This document shows, in pieces, positions 30,572-38,950 of a DNA stretch of 59,738 nucleotides (the first letter of the stretch is position 1; each line of letters starts with the position of its first letter). The translations under genes were made by a program, and so were the position numbers. The notes under the pieces are model-generated. The model did not search any database. It saw only the letters and a program-made list of their open reading frames with translations, and was not told the origin of the DNA. Source of the DNA: Amycolatopsis echigonensis (GTDB taxonomy: Bacteria; Actinomycetota; Actinomycetes; Mycobacteriales; Pseudonocardiaceae); contig NZ_JACJHR010000056.1 in NCBI RefSeq assembly GCF_014174495.1, positions 1 through 59,738 of the forward strand, written 5' to 3'.

Positions 30572-31719
30572 GACTTACGCTCCCAGAAGGCCGGTCCGAT
30601 GGCCTCGTTGAAGTCGCCCTTCGCGATCAAGTATCCCTCTTCGTCAACCGTGATCGGAAGCTGAGCCAGCGGACGGGTCGCCGGGCCGAAGATCGGCTTC
30701 GCGTAGTGCAGGGCGTCGAACTGCGACTGGTGGCACGGGCAGAGGATGCGGTTCGTGCGCTGCTCGTACAGGGAGGTCGGGCAGCCGACGTGGCTGCAGA
30801 TCTTCGTGTACGCGTAGTAGTCGCCGAAGTTGTAGTCCTCCTGGCCCTTGCGCTTGACCACGCGCGCGGCGTCGGTCGGGCGCAGCCGGATGAGCATGAC
30901 CGGGTTGTCGACCCGCATCAGCGCCTCGGACAGGGCCTTCTCGTCGCCCTTCTCCGATTCGCGGTACGGGAAGACCGTCTCCATCGCGCCCGCGTCGAGG
31001 TCCTCGGCCTTGACCAGCGCGACGCCCTTCTTGACGTCCTCTTCGAGGTTGCCGGTGTTGCGCCGCAGGTAGACCTTCTCGCCCGGGAACTTCGGCTGCC
31101 ATCCGGTGTGCCAGAGGCCGTTCTCGTTGTCGCTGTCCTTCCACGGGTCCTTGATGAAGGACGCGATCGGCAGCGCCGCCACCGCGAGGCCGAGCGCACC
31201 CGCGCTCGCGCCGGCGGTGCGCTTGATCAGCGACCGGCGGGCGATGCCGTTGCGGGTCCCGGCGTCGGCCAGGTGGGCCAGGATGGTGGCCCGGTCGACC
31301 TCGGCCGACGGGCCGTCGCTGCGCTGCTGCACCGCGACCTCGTGCGGGACGAACTTCTTGGTGTAGAGGATCACGCCGATGCCGAGCGACAGCACCGCGA
31401 GGCCGAGCGTGACGCCGAGCGCCGGGGTGTAGAGGCTGTAGGTCGCGTGCCCGCTCGGGTCGCTCGGGTCCTTGTACTCCCACCACTTCGGCCACGCCAT
31501 GACGACCACGAACGCCAGGCCGGCGAGCGCGGACAGGGCGAACCAGAACGCGACGCGGCGCTGGGCGCGCCGTTCCGCGCGGGTGTCCTTGACCGGCCAC
31601 GGCTCGGGGTACTCGACGATTTCGACGCCGTCCAGCTGACCGCCGAGCTTGAGCAGCTCGTCGCGGTCCATCTCAGCCAGCTCCGCCTCCGAGGGCGGCT
31701 TGGGCCCTTCGGCACTCAT
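30568..31719 (-). CDS. qcrA: Cytochrome bc1 complex Rieske iron-sulfur subunit
   Basis: 383 aa. Three N-terminal membrane helices (around 63-83, 101-121 and 170-190), the actinobacterial arrangement. The C-terminal Rieske domain has cluster ligands CSHVGC (residues near 316-321) and CPCHQSQF (near 335-342). It transfers electrons from menaquinol to the diheme cytochrome QcrC. The ATG at 31719 overlaps the qcrC stop. The reading frame is open further upstream, but the family begins MSAEGPKPPSEAELAEM. Confidence 0.95.
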   Translation of the reverse strand: MSAEGPKPPSEAELAEMDRDELLKLGGQLDGVEIVEYPEPWPVKDTRAERRAQRRVAFWFALSALAGLAFVVVMAWPKWWEYKDPSDPSGHATYSLYTPALGVTLGLAVLSLGIGVILYTKKFVPHEVAVQQRSDGPSAEVDRATILAHLADAGTRNGIARRSLIKRTAGASAGALGLAVAALPIASFIKDPWKDSDNENGLWHTGWQPKFPGEKVYLRRNTGNLEEDVKKGVALVKAEDLDAGAMETVFPYRESEKGDEKALSEALMRVDNPVMLIRLRPTDAARVVKRKGQEDYNFGDYYAYTKICSHVGCPTSLYEQRTNRILCPCHQSQFDALHYAKPIFGPATRPLAQLPITVDEEGYLIAKGDFNEAIGPAFWERKS

Positions 31720-32534
31720 GCCTTCGATCCAATCCACAGCGTAATGCCGACGAGCGCGGCGATTCCGACGACGAAGGCGATGACGCCTTCGGAGGCGGGG
31801 CCGACCCCGCCGAGACCGTTGCCGCCCGGGTCGTTGTTGCCGTCGGACACCGACTTGACGTAGGCGATGATGTCCTTCTTCTCTTCCGCGCTGAGCTGGC
31901 GGTCGGAGAACTTCGGCATGTTCTGCGGCCCGGTGAGCATCGCGTCGTAGATCTGCTCCTCGGTGGCCGGGTCCAGCGGCGGCGCGTACTTGCCCGCCGA
32001 CAGCGCGCCCCCGCGGCCGGTGAAGTTGTGGCACGACGCGCAGTTGAGGCGGAACAGCTCGCCGCCGCGCGCCGGGTCGTTGCCGCGCAGCGCCTCGCCG
32101 CGCTCCTGCGGACGCTGCGCGCCGCCGCCGTGCGCCTGCACGTAGGCGCCGACCGCGTCGATCTCGCTCGGCGTCAGCTTCGGCGGCTTGCGGGCGATCT
32201 GCGCCTCCTGGCGCGCCGCGGGCATCCGGCCGGAGGAAGTCTGGAAGTAGACGGCCGCGTCGCCGATGCCGATGAGGCTCGGACCGCGGTCCTTGACGCC
32301 CTCGAGGTTCGCGCCGTGGCATTCGATGCAGGTGTTGTTGTAGACCTGCTCGCCCTGGCGCAGCAGCGCCGGGTCGCCCTGTGCCTGCGCGGTCTGCGGT
32401 TCCGGGGCGAAGACGGCGTACAGGGCGCCGGCCCCCACCAGGGCGACGCCGAGTGCGAGCACGCCCGCGAGGCGCCTGCGCATCTTCGAGCGCGCGCGGA
32501 ACCGGCGCTCCGAGGATTTGGTGCTGGTGGTCAT
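31716..32534 (-). CDS. qcrC: Cytochrome bc1 complex diheme cytochrome c subunit
   Basis: 272 aa. N-terminal signal anchor (VLALGVALVGAGALYAVF), two CxxCH heme sites (CIECH and CASCH) with distal Met-containing regions, and a C-terminal membrane anchor (GVIAFVVGIAALVGITLWIG). In actinobacterial bcc-aa3 supercomplexes this subunit replaces soluble cytochrome c and passes electrons to CuA of CtaC. It lies 55 nt after ctaE and overlaps qcrA by 4 bp. Confidence 0.95.
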   Translation of the reverse strand: MTTSTKSSERRFRARSKMRRRLAGVLALGVALVGAGALYAVFAPEPQTAQAQGDPALLRQGEQVYNNTCIECHGANLEGVKDRGPSLIGIGDAAVYFQTSSGRMPAARQEAQIARKPPKLTPSEIDAVGAYVQAHGGGAQRPQERGEALRGNDPARGGELFRLNCASCHNFTGRGGALSAGKYAPPLDPATEEQIYDAMLTGPQNMPKFSDRQLSAEEKKDIIAYVKSVSDGNNDPGGNGLGGVGPASEGVIAFVVGIAALVGITLWIGSKA

Positions 32535-32589
32535 CTTGCGGCAACCCTTGCTGTCAGTTCAGGCCGTTTTGTGGTGGGCGGTGCGGAGA

Positions 32590-33216
32590 TCAGGGAAGGA
32601 TGTAGATCACCGCGAAGAGGCCTACCCACACGATGTCGACGAAGTGCCAGTAGTACGACACGACGATCGCCGAGGTGGCCTGCGCCGGAGTGAACTTGCT
32701 GAGCTTCGTGCGGATCAGCAGGAACACGAAGGCGATGAGCCCGCCGATCACGTGCAGGCCGTGGAAACCGGTCGCGAGATAGAAAACCGTGCCGAACGGA
32801 CCGGACGGGATCGTCAGGCCTTCCTCGACGAGGTTGTGGTACTCGTTCCCCTGTCCGGCCACGAAGATCGCGCCCATGATCAGCGTCACGATGTACCAGC
32901 GCCGCAGGCCGTAGACGTCGCCCCGCTCCGCGGCGAACACGCCGAACTGGCAGGTCAGCGACGACAGCACGAGGATCACCGTGAAGGGGATCGCGTAGCC
33001 GACGTTGAGGTGGAACTCCTCGCCGTGCAACGGCGGCGGCCAGGACGCCCCGGCCGGATTCTGCGCCTTCACGGTGAAGAACATGGCGAACAGTCCGGCG
33101 AAGAACATCAGTTCGCTGGACAGCCACACGACGGTGCCGACGCTGACCATGTTCGGCCGGTTCAGCGAGTGGACCCGCTGGCTGATGGTGGGAGCTGCCG
33201 TTGTCACGAATCGCAT
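32590..33216 (-). CDS. ctaE: Cytochrome c oxidase subunit III
   Basis: 208 aa with five predicted membrane helices. Family signatures: VSVGTVVWLSSELMFFAGLFAMFF, GQGNEYHNL, TGFHGLHVIGGLIAFVFLL and the closing SYYWHFVDIVWVGLFAVIYILP. Part of the aa3 oxidase; subunit I (ctaD) is elsewhere in the genome. I use ATG 33216 (MRFVTTAAPTISQRVHSLNRPN), the standard N-terminus, and not the long upstream extension. It heads the ctaE-qcrCAB operon, divergent from the 33324 gene. Confidence 0.95.
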   Translation of the reverse strand: MRFVTTAAPTISQRVHSLNRPNMVSVGTVVWLSSELMFFAGLFAMFFTVKAQNPAGASWPPPLHGEEFHLNVGYAIPFTVILVLSSLTCQFGVFAAERGDVYGLRRWYIVTLIMGAIFVAGQGNEYHNLVEEGLTIPSGPFGTVFYLATGFHGLHVIGGLIAFVFLLIRTKLSKFTPAQATSAIVVSYYWHFVDIVWVGLFAVIYILP

Positions 33217-33323
33217 TATGTCCTCTCGCGACCGCACCCCGCCCGCCGGGTCTGCGGCGGGTCGTGGGAGCTTCGCGTCACACCCGCGCGCGAGACGCGG
33301 ACCAGCGACGGAAGGAGCTACTC

Positions 33324-33731
33324 GTGAGTTGGCTGGAGAAGCTCCGTGACCTGGTGAGAAAGCCGGAGAAGGCGGTTCTCGACCCGGACTCGCCCGGTCT
33401 GCGGGTCGTCGTTTCGGCGTTCGATCCGGCCGTCGCGGACTCCGCGGTTCTCGGCGGTTCACCCGGCTGGGCAAGCGAAGCGCCCGCGGTGCTCGTCCAT
33501 CACCTCGTCCTCCCGGCGGAGCGCGTCGAGGAGGCGGCGGCGATCCTCGCGCAGGACGGCTACGACCTGCGCGAACAAAGCCGCGACGGCGACCGGGTGC
33601 TGGCGCACGCCCGGCGGGTGCAGGTGCTGGACGCCCTGCACTGCGCCCAGGAACGGTCCCGGATGGCCGGGCTGGCACAGCGGCTCGGCGGCGACGCCCC
33701 GGGCTGGGAGGCGTGGCAACCGGGTGACTAG
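33324..33731 (+). CDS. Hypothetical protein, unknown
   Basis: 135-aa soluble alpha/beta protein beginning VSWLEKLRDLVRKPEKAVLD. A GAAGGAG ribosome site lies 6 nt before the GTG at 33324, which decides against the longer frame. The middle reads VHHLVLPAERVEEAAAILAQDGYDLREQ, loosely like an RraB-type fold, but I do not claim this. It sits between the divergent ctaE and a receiver-like gene upstream of trpD. Confidence 0.65.
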   Translation: MSWLEKLRDLVRKPEKAVLDPDSPGLRVVVSAFDPAVADSAVLGGSPGWASEAPAVLVHHLVLPAERVEEAAAILAQDGYDLREQSRDGDRVLAHARRVQVLDALHCAQERSRMAGLAQRLGGDAPGWEAWQPGD

Positions 33732-33810
33732 CCCACCGCGTCCGCGTGAGATGCGTCTCGGCGGATACGATCGCGGCTGTTCCACCCGTGACGAGACGGA
33801 GGCGTGCTCA

Positions 33811-34224
33811 ATGAGCGAGCAGTCCCAGCGGATCCTGGTGTTCAGCCATAAGGCCGAGGTCCGCGAGGCGATCATGAACGCCGTCGGCAGGCGCCCGGCG
33901 GCCGACCTCGGCCGCGTCGAGTGGGTCGAGGCGGCCGGCATCGCCGACGTGCTCGCCGAAATGGACGCGGGCTCGGTCGACCTCGCGATCCTCGACGGCG
34001 AGGCGCAGCCGACCGGCGGCATCGGCCTGACCCGCCAGCTCAAGCACGAGATCGACGACTGCCCGCCGATCGTCGTCGCCGTCCGCCGCCGCGACGACCG
34101 ATGGCTCGCCACCTGGGCGCTGGCCGACGCCGTGCTGGTGCACCCCCTCGACCCGCTGACCGCGGCGGAAACCGTCGCCGGCGTGCTGCGCGCCGGGCGG
34201 GTCCCCGCCGTCAACGGCGGCTGA
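33811..34224 (+). CDS. Response-regulator receiver-like domain protein (atypical)
   Basis: 137 aa with the alternating strand/helix pattern of a receiver domain: RILVFSHKAEVREAI, VDLAILDGEAQPTGGIGLTRQLK, IVVAVRRRDDRW and VLVHPLDPLTAAETV. Asp62 is at the phosphoacceptor place, but the N-terminal acidic pair is replaced (Ser12-His13) and the conserved Lys before Pro is His111. Normal phosphorylation is doubtful, and there is no output domain. GGAGG precedes the ATG. Its stop is 5 nt before trpD, so they are co-translated. Confidence 0.7.
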   Translation: MSEQSQRILVFSHKAEVREAIMNAVGRRPAADLGRVEWVEAAGIADVLAEMDAGSVDLAILDGEAQPTGGIGLTRQLKHEIDDCPPIVVAVRRRDDRWLATWALADAVLVHPLDPLTAAETVAGVLRAGRVPAVNGG

Positions 34225-34229
34225 GCCCG

Positions 34230-35273
34230 GTGGGCGCCACCCCGCACACCTGGCCCGCGCTGCTCACCCGGCTCATCGCGGGCGAGGACCTGTCCGCGGA
34301 GGACACGGCGTGGGCGATGGACCAGATCATGTCCGGCAGCGCCGGGCAGGCGCAGATCGGCGGCTTCGCGGTCGCGCTGCGCGCCAAGGGCGAAACGCCC
34401 GCGGAGATCTCCGGCATGGCCGACGCGATGCTGGCGCACGCCCGGCGGATCACGCTGAGCCGTCCCGCGGTGGACATCGTCGGCACCGGCGGCGACCGGT
34501 CGAACTCGGTGAACATCTCCACGATGGCGACGATCGTCACGGCGGCGGCGGGCGCGCCGGTGGCCAAGCACGGCAACCGGAGCGCGTCGTCGAAGTCCGG
34601 CGCGGCCGACGTGCTGGAAACCCTCGGCGTGAAGATCGACCTGCCCCCGGAGGCGGTGCTCGCGTCGCTCGAGGAGATCGGCATCGGGTTCTGCTTCGCG
34701 CCCGCGTTCCACCCGGCGTTCCGGCACACCGGCCCGCCGCGGCGCGAACTGGGCGTGCCGACCACGTTCAACCTGCTGGGCCCGCTCACCAACCCGGCGC
34801 AGCCGCGGAGCGCGCTGATCGGGTGCGCCTACGCCGACAAAACCCGTGCCCTGGCGGAGATTTTCGCCGACCGGGGCATGTCGGTGCTGGTGGCCCGCGG
34901 CGACGACGGGCTGGACGAGATCACCACCACGACGACGACGTCCGTCCTGGTGGTCTCCGAGGGCACGGTGACGGAACGCACCTTCGACCCGCAGGCGCTC
35001 GACATCCCGCGCGCCACCGCCGAGGACCTGCGCGGCGGGGATGCCGCGGCGAACGCGGAGGTCGTCCGGGAACTGGTCAACGGCAAAACCGGCCCGGTGC
35101 GCGACGCGGTGGTGCTCAACGCCGCCGCCGCGCTGGCCGCCTTCGCGGGCTTCTCGGATTCGCTCGAGGACGACTTGGCGGCCGGGCTGGACCGAGCACG
35201 CCAGGCCATCGACAGCGGCGCGGCAGCGGCGCTGCTGGACCGGTGGATCGCGTTCTCCTCGGCTGCTCGCTGA
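34230..35273 (+). CDS. trpD: Anthranilate phosphoribosyltransferase
   Basis: 347 aa. Transfers phosphoribosyl from PRPP to anthranilate in tryptophan synthesis. Signatures are DIVGTGGDRSNSVNISTMA (PRPP loop), KHGNRSASSKSGAADVLE, and HPAFRHTGPPRRELGVPTTFNLLGPLTNPA. The start is GTG at 34230; the open frame extends upstream through the receiver-like gene in another frame and is disregarded. No other trp genes are near, as in mycobacteria. It converges on the GlxA regulator gene, with a perfect palindrome between. Confidence 0.95.
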   Translation: MGATPHTWPALLTRLIAGEDLSAEDTAWAMDQIMSGSAGQAQIGGFAVALRAKGETPAEISGMADAMLAHARRITLSRPAVDIVGTGGDRSNSVNISTMATIVTAAAGAPVAKHGNRSASSKSGAADVLETLGVKIDLPPEAVLASLEEIGIGFCFAPAFHPAFRHTGPPRRELGVPTTFNLLGPLTNPAQPRSALIGCAYADKTRALAEIFADRGMSVLVARGDDGLDEITTTTTTSVLVVSEGTVTERTFDPQALDIPRATAEDLRGGDAAANAEVVRELVNGKTGPVRDAVVLNAAAALAAFAGFSDSLEDDLAAGLDRARQAIDSGAAAALLDRWIAFSSAAR

Positions 35274-35304
35274 GCGTTCGCCCGCCCCACGAGGCATTCG
35301 GCGC

Positions 35305-35359
35305 GTCCGTGAAGGGCTCCTTGAGGGAATCTGATTCCCTCAAGGAGCCCTTCACGGAC
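35305..35359. repeat. 55-bp perfect palindrome between convergent genes
   Basis: Two perfect 27-bp arms (gtccgtgaagggctccttga...) around a single central t (35332). The same family is at 46667-46717 with a compensated arm change, and in degenerate form at 12116-12169. It lies between trpD and the GlxA-like gene, 31 nt from one stop and 13 from the other. It could terminate both transcripts. No T tract is present. Confidence 0.9.
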
Positions 35360-35372
35360 CTCTGCGGTCCGG

Positions 35373-36344
35373 TCAGGAGCGGAAGGCGGTCCGGTAAGCG
35401 CTGGGCGTAGTCGAGCGCAGCCGCGAGAACTGGTGCCGCAACGCGGCCGCGGACGCGTACCCGCACGCCACCGCGATGTCCTCTACCGACAGAGAACCTT
35501 CCTCCAGCAACGCCTGCGCCCGGTCGAGGCGGCGTTCGGTCAGCCAGCGGTGCGGAGTCGTCCCGGTCGCGGCGGAAAAGCGGCGCAGGAACGTCCGCTC
35601 CCCCAGTCCGCTGCGGCGAGCCAGTTCCGCGACCGTGAACGGCTGATCCAACCGCCGTTCCACCCATTCGAGCGCTTCGGCGACCACCGCGTCGTCCGGT
35701 GCGGCCGTCGCGGGCACCGGGGCTTGCACGAACTGGGCTTGCCCACCGGCACGGTGCGGCGCGGCCACCATCCGCCGGGCCAACGCCGTCGCCGCCGCGA
35801 CTCCGCGCAACCGCCGCACCAGGTGCAGGCACAAATCCACCGCGGCGACTGTCCCGGCGCTGGTGAAGACGCCGTCGTCGTCCGCGTAGAGCGCTTGCGG
35901 GTCCACTTCCGCCGAAGGGAACAAGCGACGGAATTCCGGTTCGTAGATCCAATGCACCGTGCAGCGGCGGTCGTCCAGAAGTCCTGCGTAGCCAAGGGAA
36001 AACACACCCGCGCAGAACCCGGCCACCCATGCGCCGCGTTCCCGGGCGGCGCGCAACGCGTGCAGCAACGGCTCCGGCGGCGGCGCGGTCCGCGGCGCTT
36101 GGGTGGGCACAATCACCAAATCAGCGGTCTCCGCGAAGTCCAGATCGCGCAGTCCGGCAAGGCCGAATCCGGACCAGCTGGCGACTTCCGCCCCGCCCGG
36201 CGAGCACACGCCGAAGTCCCAGCCGGGCATGCCGTCCGCGCTGCGGTCGGTGCCGAAAACCTCGCACGCGACCCCCAGCTCGAACGGCGAAACCCGGTCC
36301 GCGAGCAGCACGGCCACCCGGTGCACGTCCATGCGAGCCAGCAT
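35373..36344 (-). CDS. GlxA-family regulator (DJ-1/PfpI-like domain plus AraC helix-turn-helix)
   Basis: 323 aa. Residues 5-175 are a DJ-1/PfpI-like domain with the elbow Cys in AGFCAGVFSLGYAGLL. Residues about 220-320 are an AraC double helix-turn-helix: FTVAELARRSGLGERTFLRRFSAATGTTPHRWL and VEDIAVACGYASAAALRHQFSR. The ligand is unknown. It is divergent from an EamA exporter with an inverted repeat between, so it probably controls that gene. Confidence 0.88.
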   Translation of the reverse strand: MLARMDVHRVAVLLADRVSPFELGVACEVFGTDRSADGMPGWDFGVCSPGGAEVASWSGFGLAGLRDLDFAETADLVIVPTQAPRTAPPPEPLLHALRAARERGAWVAGFCAGVFSLGYAGLLDDRRCTVHWIYEPEFRRLFPSAEVDPQALYADDDGVFTSAGTVAAVDLCLHLVRRLRGVAAATALARRMVAAPHRAGGQAQFVQAPVPATAAPDDAVVAEALEWVERRLDQPFTVAELARRSGLGERTFLRRFSAATGTTPHRWLTERRLDRAQALLEEGSLSVEDIAVACGYASAAALRHQFSRLRSTTPSAYRTAFRS

Positions 36345-36364
36345 GTCACAAGTTTTGCGGTCAT

Positions 36365-36378
36365 TGTCATCTCTGACA
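36365..36378. promoter_or_regulatory. Inverted repeat between glxA-like and EamA genes
   Basis: tgtca-tctc-tgaca lies in the 71-bp divergent spacer, 21 nt from the regulator start and 37 nt from the exporter start. A plausible operator for the GlxA-like regulator; binding is inferred from position only. Confidence 0.35.
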
Positions 36379-36415
36379 CTGGTTGAGCGTCGCCGCGAAG
36401 GCGAGTCTTGGTCGC

Positions 36416-37324
36416 ATGACGAACCCCGAATCCCGCCCGGTCCTGCAGTGGTCCGCGGCGATGGCGTTGTCCGGCACGATCGGCGCGGTCGTGCTCGAAA
36501 GCGGCGCGGCCGCCCCGGCTGTCGCGTTCGCCCGCTGCCTGGTCGGCGGCGTCCTGCTGGTCGTGTGGTCGCTGGCCCGAGGCTGGTTCCGCGACTGGCG
36601 GCCGACCCGCCGCGACCTGCTGCTCGCCGTCGCGGGCGGTCTGCTGCTGGTCGGCAACTGGGTGCTGCTGTTCGCGTCCTACTCGCTGTCGTCCATCGGC
36701 GTCAGCACCGTCGTCTACCACACGCAACCACTGATCCTGGTCGGGATGGCCGCGATGTTCCTCGGCGAGAAAGTCGGCCGTTCGCACCTCGTGCGCGCGG
36801 GCGTGGCGTTCGCCGGAGTCGTCGTGATTTCCCTTTCCGCACAAGGAGATGACGGTCACCCAGTGCGGTTCGCGGGGATCGCGCTGGCGCTCGGCGCGGC
36901 CCTGCTCTACGCCGGTGCGTCCTTCATCGCGAAGCAGCTCAAGCACATCCGCCCGCATCTGCTCGCGGCGCTGCAGCTGACGGTCGGCGCGATCGTGCTC
37001 GCACCCGCGCTGATGTTCACGCCGCTGCCGAGTACGGCTCCGGGCCTGCTGTGGCTGCTGCTCCTGGGCACGGTGCACACCGCGGTGATGTACGTGCTGA
37101 TGTACGCCAGCATCGGCAAGCTGCCGACCACGACGGTGGCGCTGCTGTCCTACCTGTACCCGGTGGTCGCGGTCGTGGTGGACATGGCGGCGTTCGGCCA
37201 TCGCCTGACCTGGCCCGAAGGCCTGGGGATGCTGGCGGTCCTCGCCGCGGCGCTGGCGCCGCAGCGCACCAAGGCAGACATGCGAAACGCCCAGCCGGGA
37301 ATTCCCAGCCGGGCGTCTCGGTGA
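36416..37324 (+). CDS. EamA (DMT superfamily) exporter
   Basis: 302 aa with ten predicted membrane helices in two EamA repeats. Typical segments are STVVYHTQPLILVGMAAMFLGEKV at the end of repeat 1 and TVALLSYLYPVVAVVVDMAAFGHRL in repeat 2. Members export amino acids or other metabolites; the substrate is unknown. I chose ATG 36416 (MTNPESRPVLQW) over 36383. The C-terminal coding end carries an imperfect hairpin (acgcccagccggg ... ccagccgggcgt, 37287-37318) that may terminate transcription before the convergent ctaF. Confidence 0.85.
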   Translation: MTNPESRPVLQWSAAMALSGTIGAVVLESGAAAPAVAFARCLVGGVLLVVWSLARGWFRDWRPTRRDLLLAVAGGLLLVGNWVLLFASYSLSSIGVSTVVYHTQPLILVGMAAMFLGEKVGRSHLVRAGVAFAGVVVISLSAQGDDGHPVRFAGIALALGAALLYAGASFIAKQLKHIRPHLLAALQLTVGAIVLAPALMFTPLPSTAPGLLWLLLLGTVHTAVMYVLMYASIGKLPTTTVALLSYLYPVVAVVVDMAAFGHRLTWPEGLGMLAVLAAALAPQRTKADMRNAQPGIPSRASR

Positions 37325-37335
37325 AGCGGAAAAGC

Positions 37336-37758
37336 TCAGTCGTGCTCGGGACCGGTGTGGTACTCGAACACCAGGCCGCCCACGGCGATGAGCAGGGCCA
37401 CGATCGCCATCACGAGCAGCCAGATGTGGAAGAACGCGAGGGCGAGGCCGGCCAGCCCGGCCGCCGCAGCCAGCGCGATCGGCCAGTAGCTGCCGGGGCT
37501 GAAGAAGCCCAGCTCGCCGGCGCCGTCGCTGATCTCGGCGTCCTCGCGGTCCTCCGGGCGCTCCTCGATCCGGCGGGACACGAACTGCATGTAGCTGCCG
37601 GCCAGGAACGCCAGGCCGCCGGTCAGGAACAGCGCGACGATGCCGACCGGCTCCGCCTTCTGGTTGGTGGTGAAGAGCGCGGTCATGACCCAGTAGACGG
37701 CGGTCATGAGGACGGCGAATCCCGCCACCATGTAGAAAATCCGGGCTTCGACCTTCAT
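37336..37758 (-). CDS. ctaF: Cytochrome c oxidase subunit IV (actinobacterial type)
   Basis: 140 aa with four predicted membrane helices. It begins MKVEARIFYMVAGFAVLMTAVYW, the standard actinobacterial CtaF start, with GELGFFSPGSYWPIALAAAAGLAGLALAFFHIW in the second half. Small structural subunit of the aa3 oxidase. It follows ctaC by 32 nt on the same strand. Confidence 0.93.
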   Translation of the reverse strand: MKVEARIFYMVAGFAVLMTAVYWVMTALFTTNQKAEPVGIVALFLTGGLAFLAGSYMQFVSRRIEERPEDREDAEISDGAGELGFFSPGSYWPIALAAAAGLAGLALAFFHIWLLVMAIVALLIAVGGLVFEYHTGPEHD

Positions 37759-37790
37759 GGGATTGGTCCCCTACTCCTCTGGGTTCGCCG

Positions 37791-38756
37791 TCAGTTGGAC
37801 GCGGTGCGCGCGGTGCGGTCGGTGTTGAACGGCTTCGTGGTCACCGCGTACGGGCTGCACAGCTCGCCGCAGTTCATCGCCGCCAGCGCCTCGGACGCGG
37901 TGTTCGGCTTGCCGGTCTTCGGGTTCGTTTCGGTGCGCAGCTTGAGGTACTGGTCGAACTTGTCCGGGGACAAGGCCCGCACCTCGAAGTTCATCACCGA
38001 ATGGTACGTCCCGCACAGCTCGGCGCAGCGGCCGACGAACGAGCCCTCGCGGTCGATCGAGTTCTGGAACGAGCTGTCCTGGTTGTTCTTCTCCGGGTCC
38101 GGCATCACGTCGCGCTTGAAGTTGAACTCGGGGACCCAGAACGAGTGGATGACGTCCGTCGAACGGAGCCGGTACTCGATGGTCTTGTTCGTCGGCAGCA
38201 CGAGCAGCGGGATCTCGCCGGAGGAGCCGACGGTGCTCACCTGGGTGCCGTCGGGGCGCTTCGCGGCGTCGCCCTCGTACTTGAACTCCCAGTTCCACTG
38301 GAACGCGACCACGTCGACGACGACGTCCGGGTTCGGCTTCTTGTCGAGGACCTTGCTCTCGGTCGTCGCGGTGAAGAAGAACAGCACGCAGACCATGATC
38401 GTCGGCAGGACGACCGTGAAGATCTCCAGCGGGATGTTGTACTGGAACTGCCGGGGCAGGTCCTCGGGGCCCTCGACGGCCGCGCCCTTCTTCTTGCGGT
38501 GGAAGATCGCGGTCCAGAAGATCAGGGCCCACACGATCGCGCCGACGACGAGCGCGGCGATGACCGTCCACGTCCAGAGAGTGCGCATCTGGTCGGCCTG
38601 CGGCGTGACGCCCTTGGGCCAGCCGAAGCGGAGGATCTCGTCTCCCGAGCAGCCCGTCGCGGTCAGCGCCACCAGCACGGCCAGCGCGGCGACACGCCCG
38701 ACCCGCTTACCCACCGGGGTGCGCTCTGGTTTTCCCACTGCGCCCTGCCCTTTCAC
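37791..38756 (-). CDS. ctaC: Cytochrome c oxidase subunit II
   Basis: 321 aa. N-terminal lipoprotein signal ending in a lipobox (LTATGC, Cys near residue 36), two membrane helices (about 62-84 and 107-130), then the cupredoxin domain with STDVIHSFWVPEFNFKRD and the CuA ligands in CAELCGTYHSVM. It accepts electrons from QcrC. First gene of ctaC-ctaF; divergent from asnB across a 194-bp spacer that holds an imperfect ggtgac/gtcacc repeat. Confidence 0.95.
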   Translation of the reverse strand: MKGQGAVGKPERTPVGKRVGRVAALAVLVALTATGCSGDEILRFGWPKGVTPQADQMRTLWTWTVIAALVVGAIVWALIFWTAIFHRKKKGAAVEGPEDLPRQFQYNIPLEIFTVVLPTIMVCVLFFFTATTESKVLDKKPNPDVVVDVVAFQWNWEFKYEGDAAKRPDGTQVSTVGSSGEIPLLVLPTNKTIEYRLRSTDVIHSFWVPEFNFKRDVMPDPEKNNQDSSFQNSIDREGSFVGRCAELCGTYHSVMNFEVRALSPDKFDQYLKLRTETNPKTGKPNTASEALAAMNCGELCSPYAVTTKPFNTDRTARTASN

Positions 38757-38950
38757 CCAACAGGCCCTCTCACACCGGGCCTTCTTCGACCGATCTTCGT
38801 GACAGGCGGAGCCTAGCCGAGTTGGCCGCTCCCGCTGACCAAGGGGTGACCAGTTGCGCCACGCGTCACCCGCTTTCCGCGCGACCGGCCCCGCCCCGGC
38901 ATACTGGGCCCTTCCCCGGACCGGCCCGACCCTGAGGTGTGTGAGTACAC

